Shown piece after piece: positions 26,517 to 34,692 of a stretch of DNA of 64,000 nt. The stretch is taken from contig NZ_CP033875.1 in the NCBI RefSeq assembly GCF_002742645.2, positions 2,024,001 to 2,088,000 on the forward strand. Direction: 5' to 3'. Position 1 is the stretch's first letter. Every line of letters starts with the position of its first letter. The notes under the pieces were generated by a model that worked only from the letters and a program-made list of their open reading frames with translations, searched no databases and had not been told where the DNA came from. The position numbers and the translations under genes are program-made. Origin of the DNA: Caulobacter sp. FWC26. GTDB taxonomy: Bacteria; Pseudomonadota; Alphaproteobacteria; Caulobacterales; Caulobacteraceae.

Positions 26517-27278
26517 TCATTGCGGGCCACCGGCGACATTGCGCGCGACGAAAAGGCCATCGGTGCGCGAAGCCGCCGGGCCTTGATCGCGCTCCGGTGC
26601 AGACGCCGTGCTGTTACCGGGCGCGCCTTCGGACTGCGTTGGCGCGGCAGGTCCGCTGCCGGCCGACTGCACGACGAAGAGCGGCGCCCGCGTCCAGGCG
26701 AGCGGATCGGCAGCCGCCACCACGACTGGGCCGGCGAGTTCTCCGCCGCCGACAATTGGGGCGAGCGTCGTGACATAGGCGCGCGTCTCGGCCGGCAATG
26801 GGCGACCGGCGAGATACTCTTCGTAACGGCCCGGTCCGGCGTTGTAGGCCGCCAGGAAACCGGGCGATCCGTAGCGATCGTGCATGTCGCGCAGATACGC
26901 GGCGCCCGCCAGGATGTTGTCGCGAGGATCGTAGGGGTTGCTGCCGAGTCGATGGCGAACGCGCAGTTCGGCCCATGTGGCGGGCATGATCTGCATCAGG
27001 CCCATCGCCCCGGCCGACGAGATGGCGCGCACGTCGCCGGCGCTTTCGACGCGCATGACGGCGCGAATCCACGCTTCCGGGACGCCGAACCGCTGCGCCG
27101 CCTCGGTGATAAAAGCACCATAGGGATCACTGCGCGACGGCCGCTCGGCGGACGCCTGCTGTGCTCCGGCCGGGCTCGCCCCCGGCGCGGCGAGGATCAG
27201 GCCGGAAAGGAGAAGGAGGGCTGCACGTCGGAGGGTGATCCTCCCTCCGACGGCAGGCTGACGGCGCGCGGCGGGCAT
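26517..27278 (-). CDS. VirB1-like lytic transglycosylase
   Basis: The 253-residue exported muramidase opens peptidoglycan for the mating channel. A signal peptide (LLLLSGLILAAPGASPAGA) is followed by the SLT domain: catalytic Glu in MRVESAGD, SSAGAMGLMQIMPATW, NILAGAAYLRDM and FLAAYNAGPGRYEEYL. A Pro/Ala-rich tail follows. It begins two bases before the DUF736 stop. Confidence 0.93.
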   Translation of the reverse strand: MPAARRQPAVGGRITLRRAALLLLSGLILAAPGASPAGAQQASAERPSRSDPYGAFITEAAQRFGVPEAWIRAVMRVESAGDVRAISSAGAMGLMQIMPATWAELRVRHRLGSNPYDPRDNILAGAAYLRDMHDRYGSPGFLAAYNAGPGRYEEYLAGRPLPAETRAYVTTLAPIVGGGELAGPVVVAAADPLAWTRAPLFVVQSAGSGPAAPTQSEGAPGNSTASAPERDQGPAASRTDGLFVARNVAGGPQ

Positions 27279-27280
27279 CG

Positions 27281-27628
27281 TTAGTCCCGCTCGCCGCGCT
27301 TCGGCGGGCGATTCCAGTGCAGGCCCCAGGCGGACTTGTCGTCGGCCGACTGGAACAGATTGGCGCGGATCGGATGTTCGAAGGTCGGATCGTCGAGCTG
27401 CAGCGAGACGTATTCGCCGGCCTTCTCGCCGGTGCGCTTCCAGCCCGCGCCGATCTCCGCGCCGGTCTCGTTGCTTATGGTGTCAAGCACATGGACGCGG
27501 TAGTCCGGCGCGTTCTCGGCATCGGACGGTTCGGCCGCGACGATGATGATGTCCTGATGCAAGGACAGCGTCGTCAGGTGGCCGATGAAGCCATCATTTT
27601 CGCGCATGAATTGACCGATCACGGGCAT
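27281..27628 (-). CDS. DUF736 protein (copy 1)
   Basis: The 115-residue protein has the DUF736 pattern: IGQFMRENDGFIGHLTTL near the start, NAPDYRVH, then GAGWKRTGEKAGEYVSLQLD and PIRANLFQ. Single-domain DUF736 genes accompany conjugation genes in alphaproteobacteria; their function is unknown. A second, divergent copy lies at 32835-33161. Confidence 0.9.
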   Translation of the reverse strand: MPVIGQFMRENDGFIGHLTTLSLHQDIIIVAAEPSDAENAPDYRVHVLDTISNETGAEIGAGWKRTGEKAGEYVSLQLDDPTFEHPIRANLFQSADDKSAWGLHWNRPPKRGERD

Positions 27629-27674
27629 GGGTCGTCTCCTTCAGATTGCGGTGGGCAGGGTCATGGGCGGGCCG

Positions 27675-28220
27675 TCACCGCGTCGGCGCGCGCCAGACGA
27701 AGCGGCCATCGCCGTCCTCGTCGGTGTAGAGGGGGGTGGCCCGGCCGATCACGGCGGTGGCCGGAAGCGGGCCGAAATAGCGGCCGTCGAGGCTGTCGCG
27801 GACCTGCCAGTTCATCAGGAACAGTTCGCCGTTCGCGACCAACCGGCAGCCCTGCCAGATCGGGAGCGGGCGACCGCGACGATCGCGATCAAGGGCTTCA
27901 CCCATCGGTACACCGTCGACCGTGATGGCGAGCCCGGACCGGCAGACCCGCTGTCCCGGTAGCGCGGCGACGCGCTTCAACAGCGGCACGCCGCGCGGCA
28001 GGTAGCCGCCGTCGGACAGGAAAGTGGCGAGTGGCTCGGGGGCATCCACCGCGACCAGATCGGTCACGGCGACCGGGCCGGGTTCTTCTATCGTGTAGAA
28101 GCCGACGGGCGTGCTGGCGGACGCGTTCCAGATCAGCTTCGGCGCGAACGATGCCACGGAGGCGATGCCGAGAAGCGACACGGCCACTGTCGTGACGATG
28201 GCATAGGAGAGCCGGGTCAT
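27675..28220 (-). CDS. traF: TraF-type S26 signal peptidase
   Basis: The 181-residue membrane-anchored serine peptidase matures pilin. One N-terminal helix is followed by the catalytic serine segment WNASASTPVGFYTIE, the lysine region YLPRGVPLLKRVAALPG and late FGPLPATAVIGRATPL. ATG 28220 overlaps the DUF2840 stop by 4 bp. The length is typical of plasmid TraF. Confidence 0.92.
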   Translation of the reverse strand: MTRLSYAIVTTVAVSLLGIASVASFAPKLIWNASASTPVGFYTIEEPGPVAVTDLVAVDAPEPLATFLSDGGYLPRGVPLLKRVAALPGQRVCRSGLAITVDGVPMGEALDRDRRGRPLPIWQGCRLVANGELFLMNWQVRDSLDGRYFGPLPATAVIGRATPLYTDEDGDGRFVWRAPTR

Positions 28221-28738
28221 GCGCCGATCTCCCGGCGCAGGAGAAATGCGCGATGCTGCCGAAGGCCATAAGCGCGTGGCGTTTCGCCGACGGTCATCCG
28301 GTTGTGGACGTGGCGCCAATGGTCCGGCGAAACGTCGATCGGGTCGATGCCGCGCGCCTCGATGGCGTCGATGAGCTGGAGCACGCGCTCGACCTTCGGC
28401 CAGCCATCGACATGCAGCAGAACCTCTGCGCCGGGCGCGACCGTCGGAACGGTCTGGCACGCTGCGTTGCGCTCGACCGTGCGCAGGATGTCGAGCCGCG
28501 AGAGGACAGTGCCGTGCTCGTTGGCCGCCCAGCGCACGAGCGCGAAGACGCTGCCGGGAGGGAAGAAGAGGATGCGACGGCGGCGGTCGAGGATCTGCTC
28601 GCGCCGCTCGCGGCCGAAGCGGACCCAGTACTCCGTGTGCTTCTCGATCCAGACGAGTTCGACCTGGGTGAACGCTTCGGGCGGCAGCTCGTCGGCAGCA
28701 CGGCCGACGCGTTTTGGCACGGCGACAAGGCCGGTCAT
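28217..28738 (-). CDS. DUF2840 protein
   Basis: The 173-residue protein contains TQVELVWIEKHTEYWVRFG and FFPPGSVFALVRWAANEHGT, characteristic of DUF2840, and a C-terminal ETPRAYGLRQHRAFLLRREI. It is always seen between traF and the ParA/RHH pair in this ICE family. No biochemical role is known. It overlaps its neighbours by 4 bp on both sides. Confidence 0.88.
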   Translation of the reverse strand: MTGLVAVPKRVGRAADELPPEAFTQVELVWIEKHTEYWVRFGRERREQILDRRRRILFFPPGSVFALVRWAANEHGTVLSRLDILRTVERNAACQTVPTVAPGAEVLLHVDGWPKVERVLQLIDAIEARGIDPIDVSPDHWRHVHNRMTVGETPRAYGLRQHRAFLLRREIGA

Positions 28739-28989
28739 TGTCCTTCTCCTGACGGGGGTGGAAACTCGCGCTCGAACAGCGCACGCAGCATGTCGGCGAC
28801 GGTCTGGCCGCGCTGAAAGGCGGCGATCTTGATGCGGCCGCGCATGTCGGCGGTGACGTCGATCGTCAGCCGGGCCGAGAAGTCCTCGGCGGGCTGACTG
28901 CGGGAGGCATGGCGTTCGGGCGCCTTGATCCAGTCTTCGGGATCGGCCGGACGCGCCGCAAAACTGCGCTTCGGGGACCGTTCGCTCAT
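28735..28989 (-). CDS. Ribbon-helix-helix partner of ParA
   Basis: The 84-residue basic protein has an N-terminal disordered part and a C-terminal RHH fold (LTIDVTADMRGRIKIAAFQR, then TVADMLRALFE). Small RHH proteins directly downstream of a ParA are usually the DNA-binding (ParG/ParB-like) partner that loads on a centromere. Overlapping ATGA with parA supports a joint role. Confidence 0.8.
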   Translation of the reverse strand: MSERSPKRSFAARPADPEDWIKAPERHASRSQPAEDFSARLTIDVTADMRGRIKIAAFQRGQTVADMLRALFEREFPPPSGEGQ

Positions 28990-29624
28990 GCGCCGATCCT
29001 CGCGACTTCCGCTGCGAGCGCGGCGATCTCGCGCGCGCCAGGGCAATTCTCGTCCTGCTCGGCGGCGAGCCGGCCGGTCTGAACGACATCGGCGAAGACG
29101 ATGCGCTGGCCGATCGTCGTCGAGAGCAAGGGCGGGTCGTGATCCGCCAGCGTCTCGGCGGTCTCGCGGGCCAGAACCGTGCGGGCCGCGCAGCGGTTCA
29201 GCACGAAGCGTGCGGCGAGCTGCGGGCGATAGATGCGCGCCTCGCCGAGCAGCGCGAGCATTTCGGCGGAGGCCCAGCCATCGAGCGGCGATGGCTGCAC
29301 CGGGATCAGCACGAGATCGGCGGCGAGCAGCGCCGAGCGCATCAGCCCGGCGACACGGGGCGGGCCGTCGATCACGACATGGTCGGCGTTGCGGGCCAGT
29401 TCCGGCGCTTCTCGGTGGAGCGTGTCGCGGGCCAGGCCGACGACACCGAACAACCGCTCCAGCCCCTCCCGGCTGCGTTGCTGGGACCAGTCGAGCGCAG
29501 ACCCTTGCGGATCGGCGTCGATCAGCGTGACGCGCTGTCCACGGCGAGCCCATTCGCCAGCAAGGTGCAGGGCGAGCGTGGTCTTGCCGACGCCGCCCTT
29601 CTGGTTGAGCAGCGCGACGATCAT
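28986..29624 (-). CDS. parA: ParA-family partition ATPase
   Basis: The 212-residue deviant Walker ATPase has P-loop NQKGGVGKTTLALHLA with the signature lysine, then TLIDADPQGSALDWS and the switch region DHVVIDGPPRV. It lacks an N-terminal DNA-binding domain (type Ib). With the RHH protein it forms a partition module for stable inheritance of the circular form. It is transcribed from the repeat-rich region 29625-29832. Confidence 0.93.
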   Translation of the reverse strand: MIVALLNQKGGVGKTTLALHLAGEWARRGQRVTLIDADPQGSALDWSQQRSREGLERLFGVVGLARDTLHREAPELARNADHVVIDGPPRVAGLMRSALLAADLVLIPVQPSPLDGWASAEMLALLGEARIYRPQLAARFVLNRCAARTVLARETAETLADHDPPLLSTTIGQRIVFADVVQTGRLAAEQDENCPGAREIAALAAEVARIGA

Positions 29625-29685
29625 GACGATCTCCCGGCGATCGGGGACTCGTCCACAGCGGCCGAAAAACGCGGTCGCGTTAGAA

Positions 29686-29702
29686 AGATTCCGTAGGAAT
29701 CT
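29686..29702. promoter_or_regulatory. Inverted repeat in front of parA
   Basis: AGATTCC-GTA-GGAATCT is a perfect 7-bp palindrome about 60 bp upstream of parA. It is followed by a short tandem repeat of TAAGTTAGA (29702-29720). Possibly the ParA/RHH operator or centromere. Confidence 0.5.
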
Positions 29703-29760
29703 AAGTTAGATAAGTTAGAGGGCTCGCAAGCTACTGATTCACCGCGAGGAATCGATGATT

Positions 29761-29830
29761 CCGGTCCCCGATAGCACGAGAGTCCGGTCCCCGATGGCAC
29801 GATAGTGCCGGTCCCTGATAGCACGAGACG
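29761..29830. repeat. Three tandem 23-24-bp iteron-like repeats between repA and parA
   Basis: Units begin at 29761, 29784 and 29808, each starting CCGGTCCCYGATRGCACGA. They lie directly downstream of repA and next to TTATCCCCA (29838-29846), one mismatch from a DnaA box. This fits an origin (RepA-binding iterons) or a partition site. Confidence 0.6.
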
Positions 29831-29832
29831 AT

Positions 29833-30717
29833 TCACAGCTTATCCCCAGGGCGAGAGTTGCTCCGGCGACGACGGCGCGGGATGCCGAGGGCATCCGGGT
29901 CGGTCGGCACGAAGGAGAGGATTTCCGGTCCGCCGAGGCCCTGCTCGATGGTCAGGCGGTAGCCCGGCAGAGGCTGCCGGCGGACGATGTCCCGCAGGTC
30001 GTAGGCGAAATGCTTGAGCGGCGAGAGCGAGCCGGACTTGGCGTGGAGATGCGGAAAATCGAAGCTCCAGCCGAATTCCTGCTTGCCGCCGTGCTTGCGC
30101 ACGAGGCGATAGAGCCAGCGCTCCAGGCCGCCCGTCAGGCCGAAATAATTGCGGTCGATCGTCAGTACGAGCGCGTCGTCGAGCACGGCGGCGTAGAACC
30201 AGTCCGGCACGATCAGCTCGAGGCCGAGCGGGCGGCCTTTGCCGTCGGCGCGCTCTTTCCACTCGTTGATCCAGGAGAAGCGGTGCAGCCGCCGCTCCGT
30301 CGGCTGGCGGATCGACGTCGCGATGGTGGTCGACTGAAGTCGGTCGAGCGCGGCCTTCAGCCGCTCATAGTCCCGCAGGCTGACGCCGCGGCCGATGAAC
30401 TGAAGAATCTCGTAGGGCGTGGTCGCCATCAGACGCGATGGGCGCAATCCGTGGTCTCGTGCCTCGACGATCTGGGAGGCCGCCCAGATCAGCACGTCGG
30501 CATCCCAGATGGTGGCCATGCCGTGCTCGGGGACGGCTTCGACACGGATGACGATGGAGCCGGTTTTGAAGTCGATAGGCGCCACCCGCTTGGACTTGCC
30601 GAGCGCGAAGAACGGGTACGCCATCAGGTCCTGCGCATCGCGCAGCGCGAGATCGCCGGGCAGCGCCCGGAAGAGATCGAGCTGCTCGCGTTCGCTGCTG
30701 TGATGGCGCGCCGACAT
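29833..30717 (-). CDS. repA: RepA-type replication initiator
   Basis: The 294-residue member of the plasmid replication initiator A family contains DFKTGSIVIRVEA, ATIWDADVLIWAASQIVEA, TPYEILQFIGRGVS, LTIDRNYFGLTGGLERWLYR and a basic tail. Tn4371-type ICEs carry such a gene for replication in the excised state. The ATG is at 30717, nine bases after the AlpA-like gene stop. Confidence 0.92.
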   Translation of the reverse strand: MSARHHSSEREQLDLFRALPGDLALRDAQDLMAYPFFALGKSKRVAPIDFKTGSIVIRVEAVPEHGMATIWDADVLIWAASQIVEARDHGLRPSRLMATTPYEILQFIGRGVSLRDYERLKAALDRLQSTTIATSIRQPTERRLHRFSWINEWKERADGKGRPLGLELIVPDWFYAAVLDDALVLTIDRNYFGLTGGLERWLYRLVRKHGGKQEFGWSFDFPHLHAKSGSLSPLKHFAYDLRDIVRRQPLPGYRLTIEQGLGGPEILSFVPTDPDALGIPRRRRRSNSRPGDKL

Positions 30718-30725
30718 GCCCGGAC

Positions 30726-31007
30726 TCAGCGCGGGAAACGTTCGGCGACCGCAGGGGAGACGGCCTGGCGCTTGGCCGGAAGAACGGTGCCGCCGCGCGG
30801 ATCGGAGGTCGAGGTGACGAGACCGCGATCAGCCCAGGCTTGAAGGTCGTCAACGGAATAGACGACGCGGCCGCCGAGTTTGCGGTAGGTCGGGCCGGTC
30901 CCGTAGGTGCGATGCTTTTCGAGGGTGCGCTCGGAAAGCCCGAGGAAGCGGGCTGCCTCCTGCGTTCTCAGGTATCGTGGCGGTAGATTGGCGGCTTTTT
31001 CGGCCAT
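30726..31007 (-). CDS. AlpA/MerR-like helix-turn-helix regulator
   Basis: The 93-residue protein has a single winged helix (YLRTQEAARFLGLSERTLEK, then TYRKLGGRVVYSVDDLQAWAD), typical of excisionase/AlpA-type proteins. It lies directly upstream of repA and probably controls repA or transfer genes. Confidence 0.85.
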   Translation of the reverse strand: MAEKAANLPPRYLRTQEAARFLGLSERTLEKHRTYGTGPTYRKLGGRVVYSVDDLQAWADRGLVTSTSDPRGGTVLPAKRQAVSPAVAERFPR

Positions 31008-31133
31008 GATCGAACCTCCGTGGTCTCGCGGGTGGCCGCTGCGAATAAGCGGCGGGTTGCGAGCACGGTGGCGCGAAGACGGCGCCCCGGACGATGTCGA
31101 AGTAAGATGCTAAAATCGACACGCGAGCGGGTA

Positions 31134-31899
31134 TCAGCGATCCCGGCGTGGGCGACGCAGCAATGTCCGATAGCCGCCGCGAACGAGCTTCATGCCGTCG
31201 CGGGCAAGACGGATGGTGATCTCCCGGATCGGGTCGCCGACCCAGGATGCTGCATCGATCTTGTGCTGGGGGAAGAGATGCTCCGCGACGGTGCGGTAGA
31301 TGGCGCCGCTCGCGCGCGCGTCGATGGCGCGCAACATCTGGCGGGCGCGCTGACGTCTTTGTGGCGTCAGGCGTGGATCGGGCGGCACGCGCTTGCCGAA
31401 CATAGCGTGCCAGAGGCGTTCAACCGCGGTCAGCCGGTCGGGTGTCAGTTCATCGAACATGATGAACGCGCCAAGAGGGCGGGCATCATCAACGCCGATC
31501 AGGGCGACGTCGTGGGGTTCGCCGCGCAGTACGAGCCGGATCAGACCAGGATCATGCTCGATGATGGCGTGGGCGTGAAGATCCTCAACGCGGAGGCGGA
31601 GATGTCTCGCCGGGTTAGGTCCGACGGTGAACGGAAGTGTCGCGGGATCGGTTTGCGGGGTCCAGAAGATCGGCTGGATTAGCGCCGAGTTGCGAGGGTC
31701 GGCGACGAAATCGCAACCCCCATCGTTCAGCGAATTCCTGAGCGATAGCTTCGGTAAGGCGCCCGGTGGCTACCAAGTCACGGTATGCGTTCCGATAATC
31801 GGGGTTACGACGCAAGAACTCCCAAGCAAGATCGCCGGGGGTCAACTTATCGATGTAGTCATAGGCGGCCTCGGACCGCCAATCTTCATCTTCGGACAT
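31134..31899 (-). pseudogene. DUF6499-DUF2285 protein, interrupted by a frameshift
   Basis: The first frame (from ATG 31899) encodes the DUF6499 domain, DWRSEAAYDYIDKLTPGDLA to AQEFAERWG. The second encodes the continuation CDFVADPRNSALIQPIFW through the DUF2285 core (LTPQRRQRARQMLRAIDAR, DGMKLVRGGYRTLLR). They are out of register by one base at a run of five C (31717-31721, G on the coding strand). Removing one base gives one 254-residue protein of the usual size and domain order. Mutation, sequencing error or slippage are all possible; an ATG at 31460 could express the DUF2285 part alone. Confidence 0.75.
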
Positions 31900-32017
31900 C
31901 CTTCTCTGCCTCTGCGCAAATTCGTGCAACGCGAGTTATGCGGCAGATACGATTCCCGGTTGAACGAGGCGGGGGAAGGACGAAGTGGGCGCGACGTGAT
32001 GCGGTTTGCGCATCACC

Positions 32018-32356
32018 TTAATGAAGGCGACACTGAAGAAGCTCGCAGAAGCCGCTTTTCGTCATCCATTTCGCGCGGTCGAGATGGCTGGTGTAGACGT
32101 GCAAGGCGCGCTCCGGATCGGCGCCCGCATCGAGATTGAACAGCACCGCGACGACCTCACGCCAATCCGCGCCCTCACTCTCGGCGTCGAGCAGCCGGAC
32201 GTAGAGCTTCAGATGTGCGTGGTCATAGGCCGTGAGCGCTGCCCCGGACGGCGGCTGATCAAGAAAGTCGTCTTTGGTCACAACATCCCCCGATCGCGAG
32301 ATGTATCCAATCCGGAGGGAATTGTTAACGATGATTTTATCGGAAGGATGACGCAA
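32018..32356 (-). CDS. Conserved small ICE protein, function unknown
   Basis: The 112-residue protein has the core AHLKLYVRLLDAESEGADWREVVAVLFNLDAGADPERALH, ending in LDRAKWMTKSGFCELLQ. Such genes occur beside DUF2285/DUF6499 genes in alphaproteobacterial mobile elements, and the pattern looks helical and possibly DNA-binding. I do not recognise a named family. It lies about 120 bp upstream of the frameshifted gene and shares its direction. Confidence 0.65.
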   Translation of the reverse strand: MRHPSDKIIVNNSLRIGYISRSGDVVTKDDFLDQPPSGAALTAYDHAHLKLYVRLLDAESEGADWREVVAVLFNLDAGADPERALHVYTSHLDRAKWMTKSGFCELLQCRLH

Positions 32357-32401
32357 GGCCCGGCTGCGGGAGGTTGAGCCAACGCGGCGAGGTGTCGAAC
32401 G

Positions 32402-32644
32402 TCAGGTTTCCTTCTTTGCATCGACGAGTAGCACTCCCTTGCCCTGATCGGAGTTCAGGAAGACGATGCCGGCGCGTTCGAAGGCCCTTCGTACCTCATC
32501 GCGCGTACTCTCAAAGACCTCGAGACCACTGGTGGATTCGAGGCGCTTGAGCGCAGTCAATGAGACCCGGGCCTTGTCAGCGAGCGTCTCCTGTGTCCAA
32601 CCCAGCAACGCGCGTGCGGCCCGAAACTGTCGGGCGGTGATCAT
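32402..32644 (-). CDS. XRE-family helix-turn-helix regulator
   Basis: The 80-residue regulator has a clear helix-turn-helix (ARALLGWTQETLADKARVSL, then LKRLEST) and the short C-terminal FERAGIVFLNSDQGKGVLLV typical of ICE-borne XRE proteins. ATG 32644 is preceded by an AT-rich stretch with GACTATTATAGTCG (32690-32703), a possible operator. Confidence 0.88.
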   Translation of the reverse strand: MITARQFRAARALLGWTQETLADKARVSLTALKRLESTSGLEVFESTRDEVRRAFERAGIVFLNSDQGKGVLLVDAKKET

Positions 32645-32689
32645 GCATGATCACCTCCCATACGGACCTACGCGCACGCCAAAACTACG

Positions 32690-32703
32690 ACTATAATAGT
32701 CGT
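32690..32703. promoter_or_regulatory. AT-rich palindrome upstream of the XRE gene
   Basis: CGACTATAATAGTCG-like dyad (ACTATAATAGT at about 32691-32701) lies 46 bp before the XRE start. It contains a TATAAT hexamer. It could be the promoter and autoregulatory operator of the XRE gene. Confidence 0.45.
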
Positions 32704-32796
32704 TCTCGGCGTGATTTTCTAGCAAGAAGTGCCTGCGAGGGCTCGGTGCGATCCAAAAACGCGGCGACTGATTCGGTCGCCTGGCTGTCACAACCG

Positions 32797-32824
32797 AAGG
32801 CCCCGACCTTCCGGCCGGGGCCTT
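32797..32824 (-). terminator. GC-rich hairpin after DUF736 copy 2
   Basis: Stem AAGGCCCCG/CGGGGCCTT with a 10-nt loop, 10 bp downstream of the DUF736 stop. There is no clear U tract, so termination efficiency is uncertain. Confidence 0.55.
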
Positions 32825-32834
32825 GCGCGGAGCC

Positions 32835-33161
32835 TCAGTCGCCGCGCCGCCCGTTGGGGCGGGACCAGATCAGCGAGAAGGTGTCTTCGCCTTCGTCGTC
32901 GAACAGGTTGGCGTAGATCGGTGCGTTGAAGCTCGGATCGTCGAGCTTGAGGCCCAGATAGTCGCGGCCCTCGTTGGAGCGCTTGGACCAGGCGGCGCCG
33001 ATCTCGGCGCGGCCGACCAGGACCCGGTGGCTGGGAGCGTTCTCGCCGGTGGCGCGCTGGTCGGGGACGATGCGTACGTTCTTGGCCTGGACGCTGAGGG
33101 TGACGATGTCGCCGGTGAACTCGTTCGAGCCGCTCTTCTTGAAGGTGCCGATGGTCGCCAT
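32835..33161 (-). CDS. DUF736 protein (copy 2)
   Basis: About 108 residues from ATG 33161 (MATIGTFKKSGSNEFTGDIV). Family positions are NAPSHRVLVG, EIGAAWSKRSNEGRDYLGLK and PIYANLFDDEGE. It is clearly diverged from the copy at 27281. It forms a single-gene unit with a terminator-like hairpin. Function unknown. Confidence 0.9.
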   Translation of the reverse strand: MATIGTFKKSGSNEFTGDIVTLSVQAKNVRIVPDQRATGENAPSHRVLVGRAEIGAAWSKRSNEGRDYLGLKLDDPSFNAPIYANLFDDEGEDTFSLIWSRPNGRRGD

Positions 33162-33724
33162 TGTAAGTCTCCGTTTTCCGTTCCCGAGCCGCACCATTGC
33201 GGCCTCGATGGCGATCGGTTGGCCGGAGGCGATCGACGGCGCACCCCGAAGGGGCCTGACAGCTAAGGAGGGCTTTCTTGTCTCGCGAGGAATGACGGCG
33301 CAGCCGGCAGGGGAAGAAAGTTTGACGCGGCTGTTGCGTCATAGGCGATCGAGGCGAAGCCGGCCTTCGGCCAGATCAGGCCATTGGAGAGGCCGTTTGG
33401 AGCGGTCGCGTGACGGACAGAAAGGAAGAGATGGCGGCCCGCCGCTGCCGCCAAGATGACATCGCCACGAACCTCACCGGCGAGCTGTCGTCCTTTGTCT
33501 GGGCCGATCACGGCATCCTGACCCGGCCTGCCTCCGGCGGACGTCCCCGCATCAACGGATCTCGGTTCTCGCTACGACGGCTGACGCTTCGCCTGCGCCC
33601 GCCGTGGGTCGCTCTCAGGGCCGAACGACGATCCGCTTTCCAAGCCCCGCAACCGCCCATTCTCCTGACGGGGATCGCCGCTTCGATCATCGCGCTGGCC
33701 CGCACCATGACGACATGCGTGACG
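33162..33724. other. Gene-free stretch
   Basis: About 560 bp between DUF736 copy 2 and a membrane-protein gene. Open frames exist on both strands but match no family and lack credible start regions. Nothing else was recognised. Confidence 0.4.
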
Positions 33725-34168
33725 TCAGGCCCGCGCGAGGTCCCGGCCGGTGGGGCCGCTGGCCGTGGCCATTCCCGCGACCCGGACGAAGGCCGTGATG
33801 CCGACAGCGATGGCCCCGACGACGGAGAATGTGATCTGCCAAGCGTCCGACGGCATCAGGTGCTTCACGATGCCATGGGTGGCGTGGAAGCCCGCGACGG
33901 CGGCGGGCGCGACGAAGATGACGGCGACGCAGAGCTTCAGCCACATCGGCCGCGCGAAGGTGATGAGGAGCTGGCCGACCGCGAAGGTGACGGCCGCGGC
34001 GACGAGGCCGACCAGGATCGCGCCGGGAATGCCGGCGCCGGTGCCGTGGGCCCAGGCTCCTGCGGCGAAGCCGACGAAGGCCGGCAGCGCGAAGACGGCC
34101 AGCGTGAACAACAGCCAGCAAAGCAGGCCTATTGCTGCGAGGGATGCGAGTATAGCGAGGATGATCAT
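33725..34168 (-). CDS. Small integral membrane protein, function unknown
   Basis: About 147 residues starting MIILAILASLAAIGLLCWLL, with four hydrophobic helices (about 2-22, 25-60, 85-105, 115-140). ATG 34168 is chosen because a longer start to 34222 adds an unlikely basic extension. No catalytic motif is seen. It is placed among accessory genes of the ICE maintenance region and could act in cell-envelope functions of conjugation; this is speculation. Confidence 0.7.
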   Translation of the reverse strand: MIILAILASLAAIGLLCWLLFTLAVFALPAFVGFAAGAWAHGTGAGIPGAILVGLVAAAVTFAVGQLLITFARPMWLKLCVAVIFVAPAAVAGFHATHGIVKHLMPSDAWQITFSVVGAIAVGITAFVRVAGMATASGPTGRDLARA

Positions 34169-34261
34169 AGTGGTGGCCTCCGTGCCAAAAGGTCTGACGG
34201 TTGCGCCTGCCACCACCACCACGGCGCGACCGCACTATAGCTGAAGGTCGACTGCGCCGGG

Positions 34262-34287
34262 AGCGGAAATCGCGGCGGATTTCCGCT
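34262..34287 (-). terminator. Hairpin downstream of the 54-residue gene
   Basis: Stem AGCGGAAATC/GATTTCCGCT with a 6-nt loop, 23 bp after the small gene stop and about 95 bp before the membrane-protein start. Terminator-like, but without a U tract. Confidence 0.5.
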
Positions 34288-34309
34288 TCGGCGGACCGGG
34301 TTGCCCCGG

Positions 34310-34474
34310 TCAGGCGAAAGGATCGATCTCATGGACAATCGCGGCGGTGTCGCCGTCGTACTCGCTGGCGGGCATCACGGAATGCGTGCCGTCGCCGGCC
34401 TGGAAGATGACGATGGCGGCCATCAGCGAGGTGGCGAGGCTGAAGGCGAAGGCATGTGCTTGCTTGAGGGACAT
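34310..34474 (-). CDS. Small membrane protein of 54 residues
   Basis: The protein is MSLKQAHAFAFSLATSLMAA followed by more hydrophobic residues and an acidic tail ending VHEIDPFA. One membrane helix or signal anchor covers residues 8-28. GGAG lies in the leader region of ATG 34474. No family is recognised; it is supported only by composition, start region and the hairpin following it. Confidence 0.5.
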   Translation of the reverse strand: MSLKQAHAFAFSLATSLMAAIVIFQAGDGTHSVMPASEYDGDTAAIVHEIDPFA

Positions 34475-34692
34475 CGACCCGGCTCCTGTTTCGAGCGGAG
34501 GACCATCCCCCGCTGACAGGCGCCCGAAGTGTCGGACTGGTCGCTGCAATCACCGCGCAGGCGCAGCCGCAGCGGCGGCATGCTCGCATAGCCGACCCTT
34601 TACGGGTTGATGGCACCAAGCGGCCAGTCTGACCAAGGATCAGCGCAGAGAAGCGGGTGTGGTGCTCGGCGCCGCGAGCCGGTCCTGTCCCG

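Noticed and set aside
29761..29830. CRISPR array
   Set aside because: Only three units, contiguous without unique spacers, and no cas genes; iterons fit better.
33410..34240. A 276-codon plus-strand frame across the gap and the membrane-protein gene
   Set aside because: Compositionally an antisense frame; the opposite strand gives four clean membrane helices.
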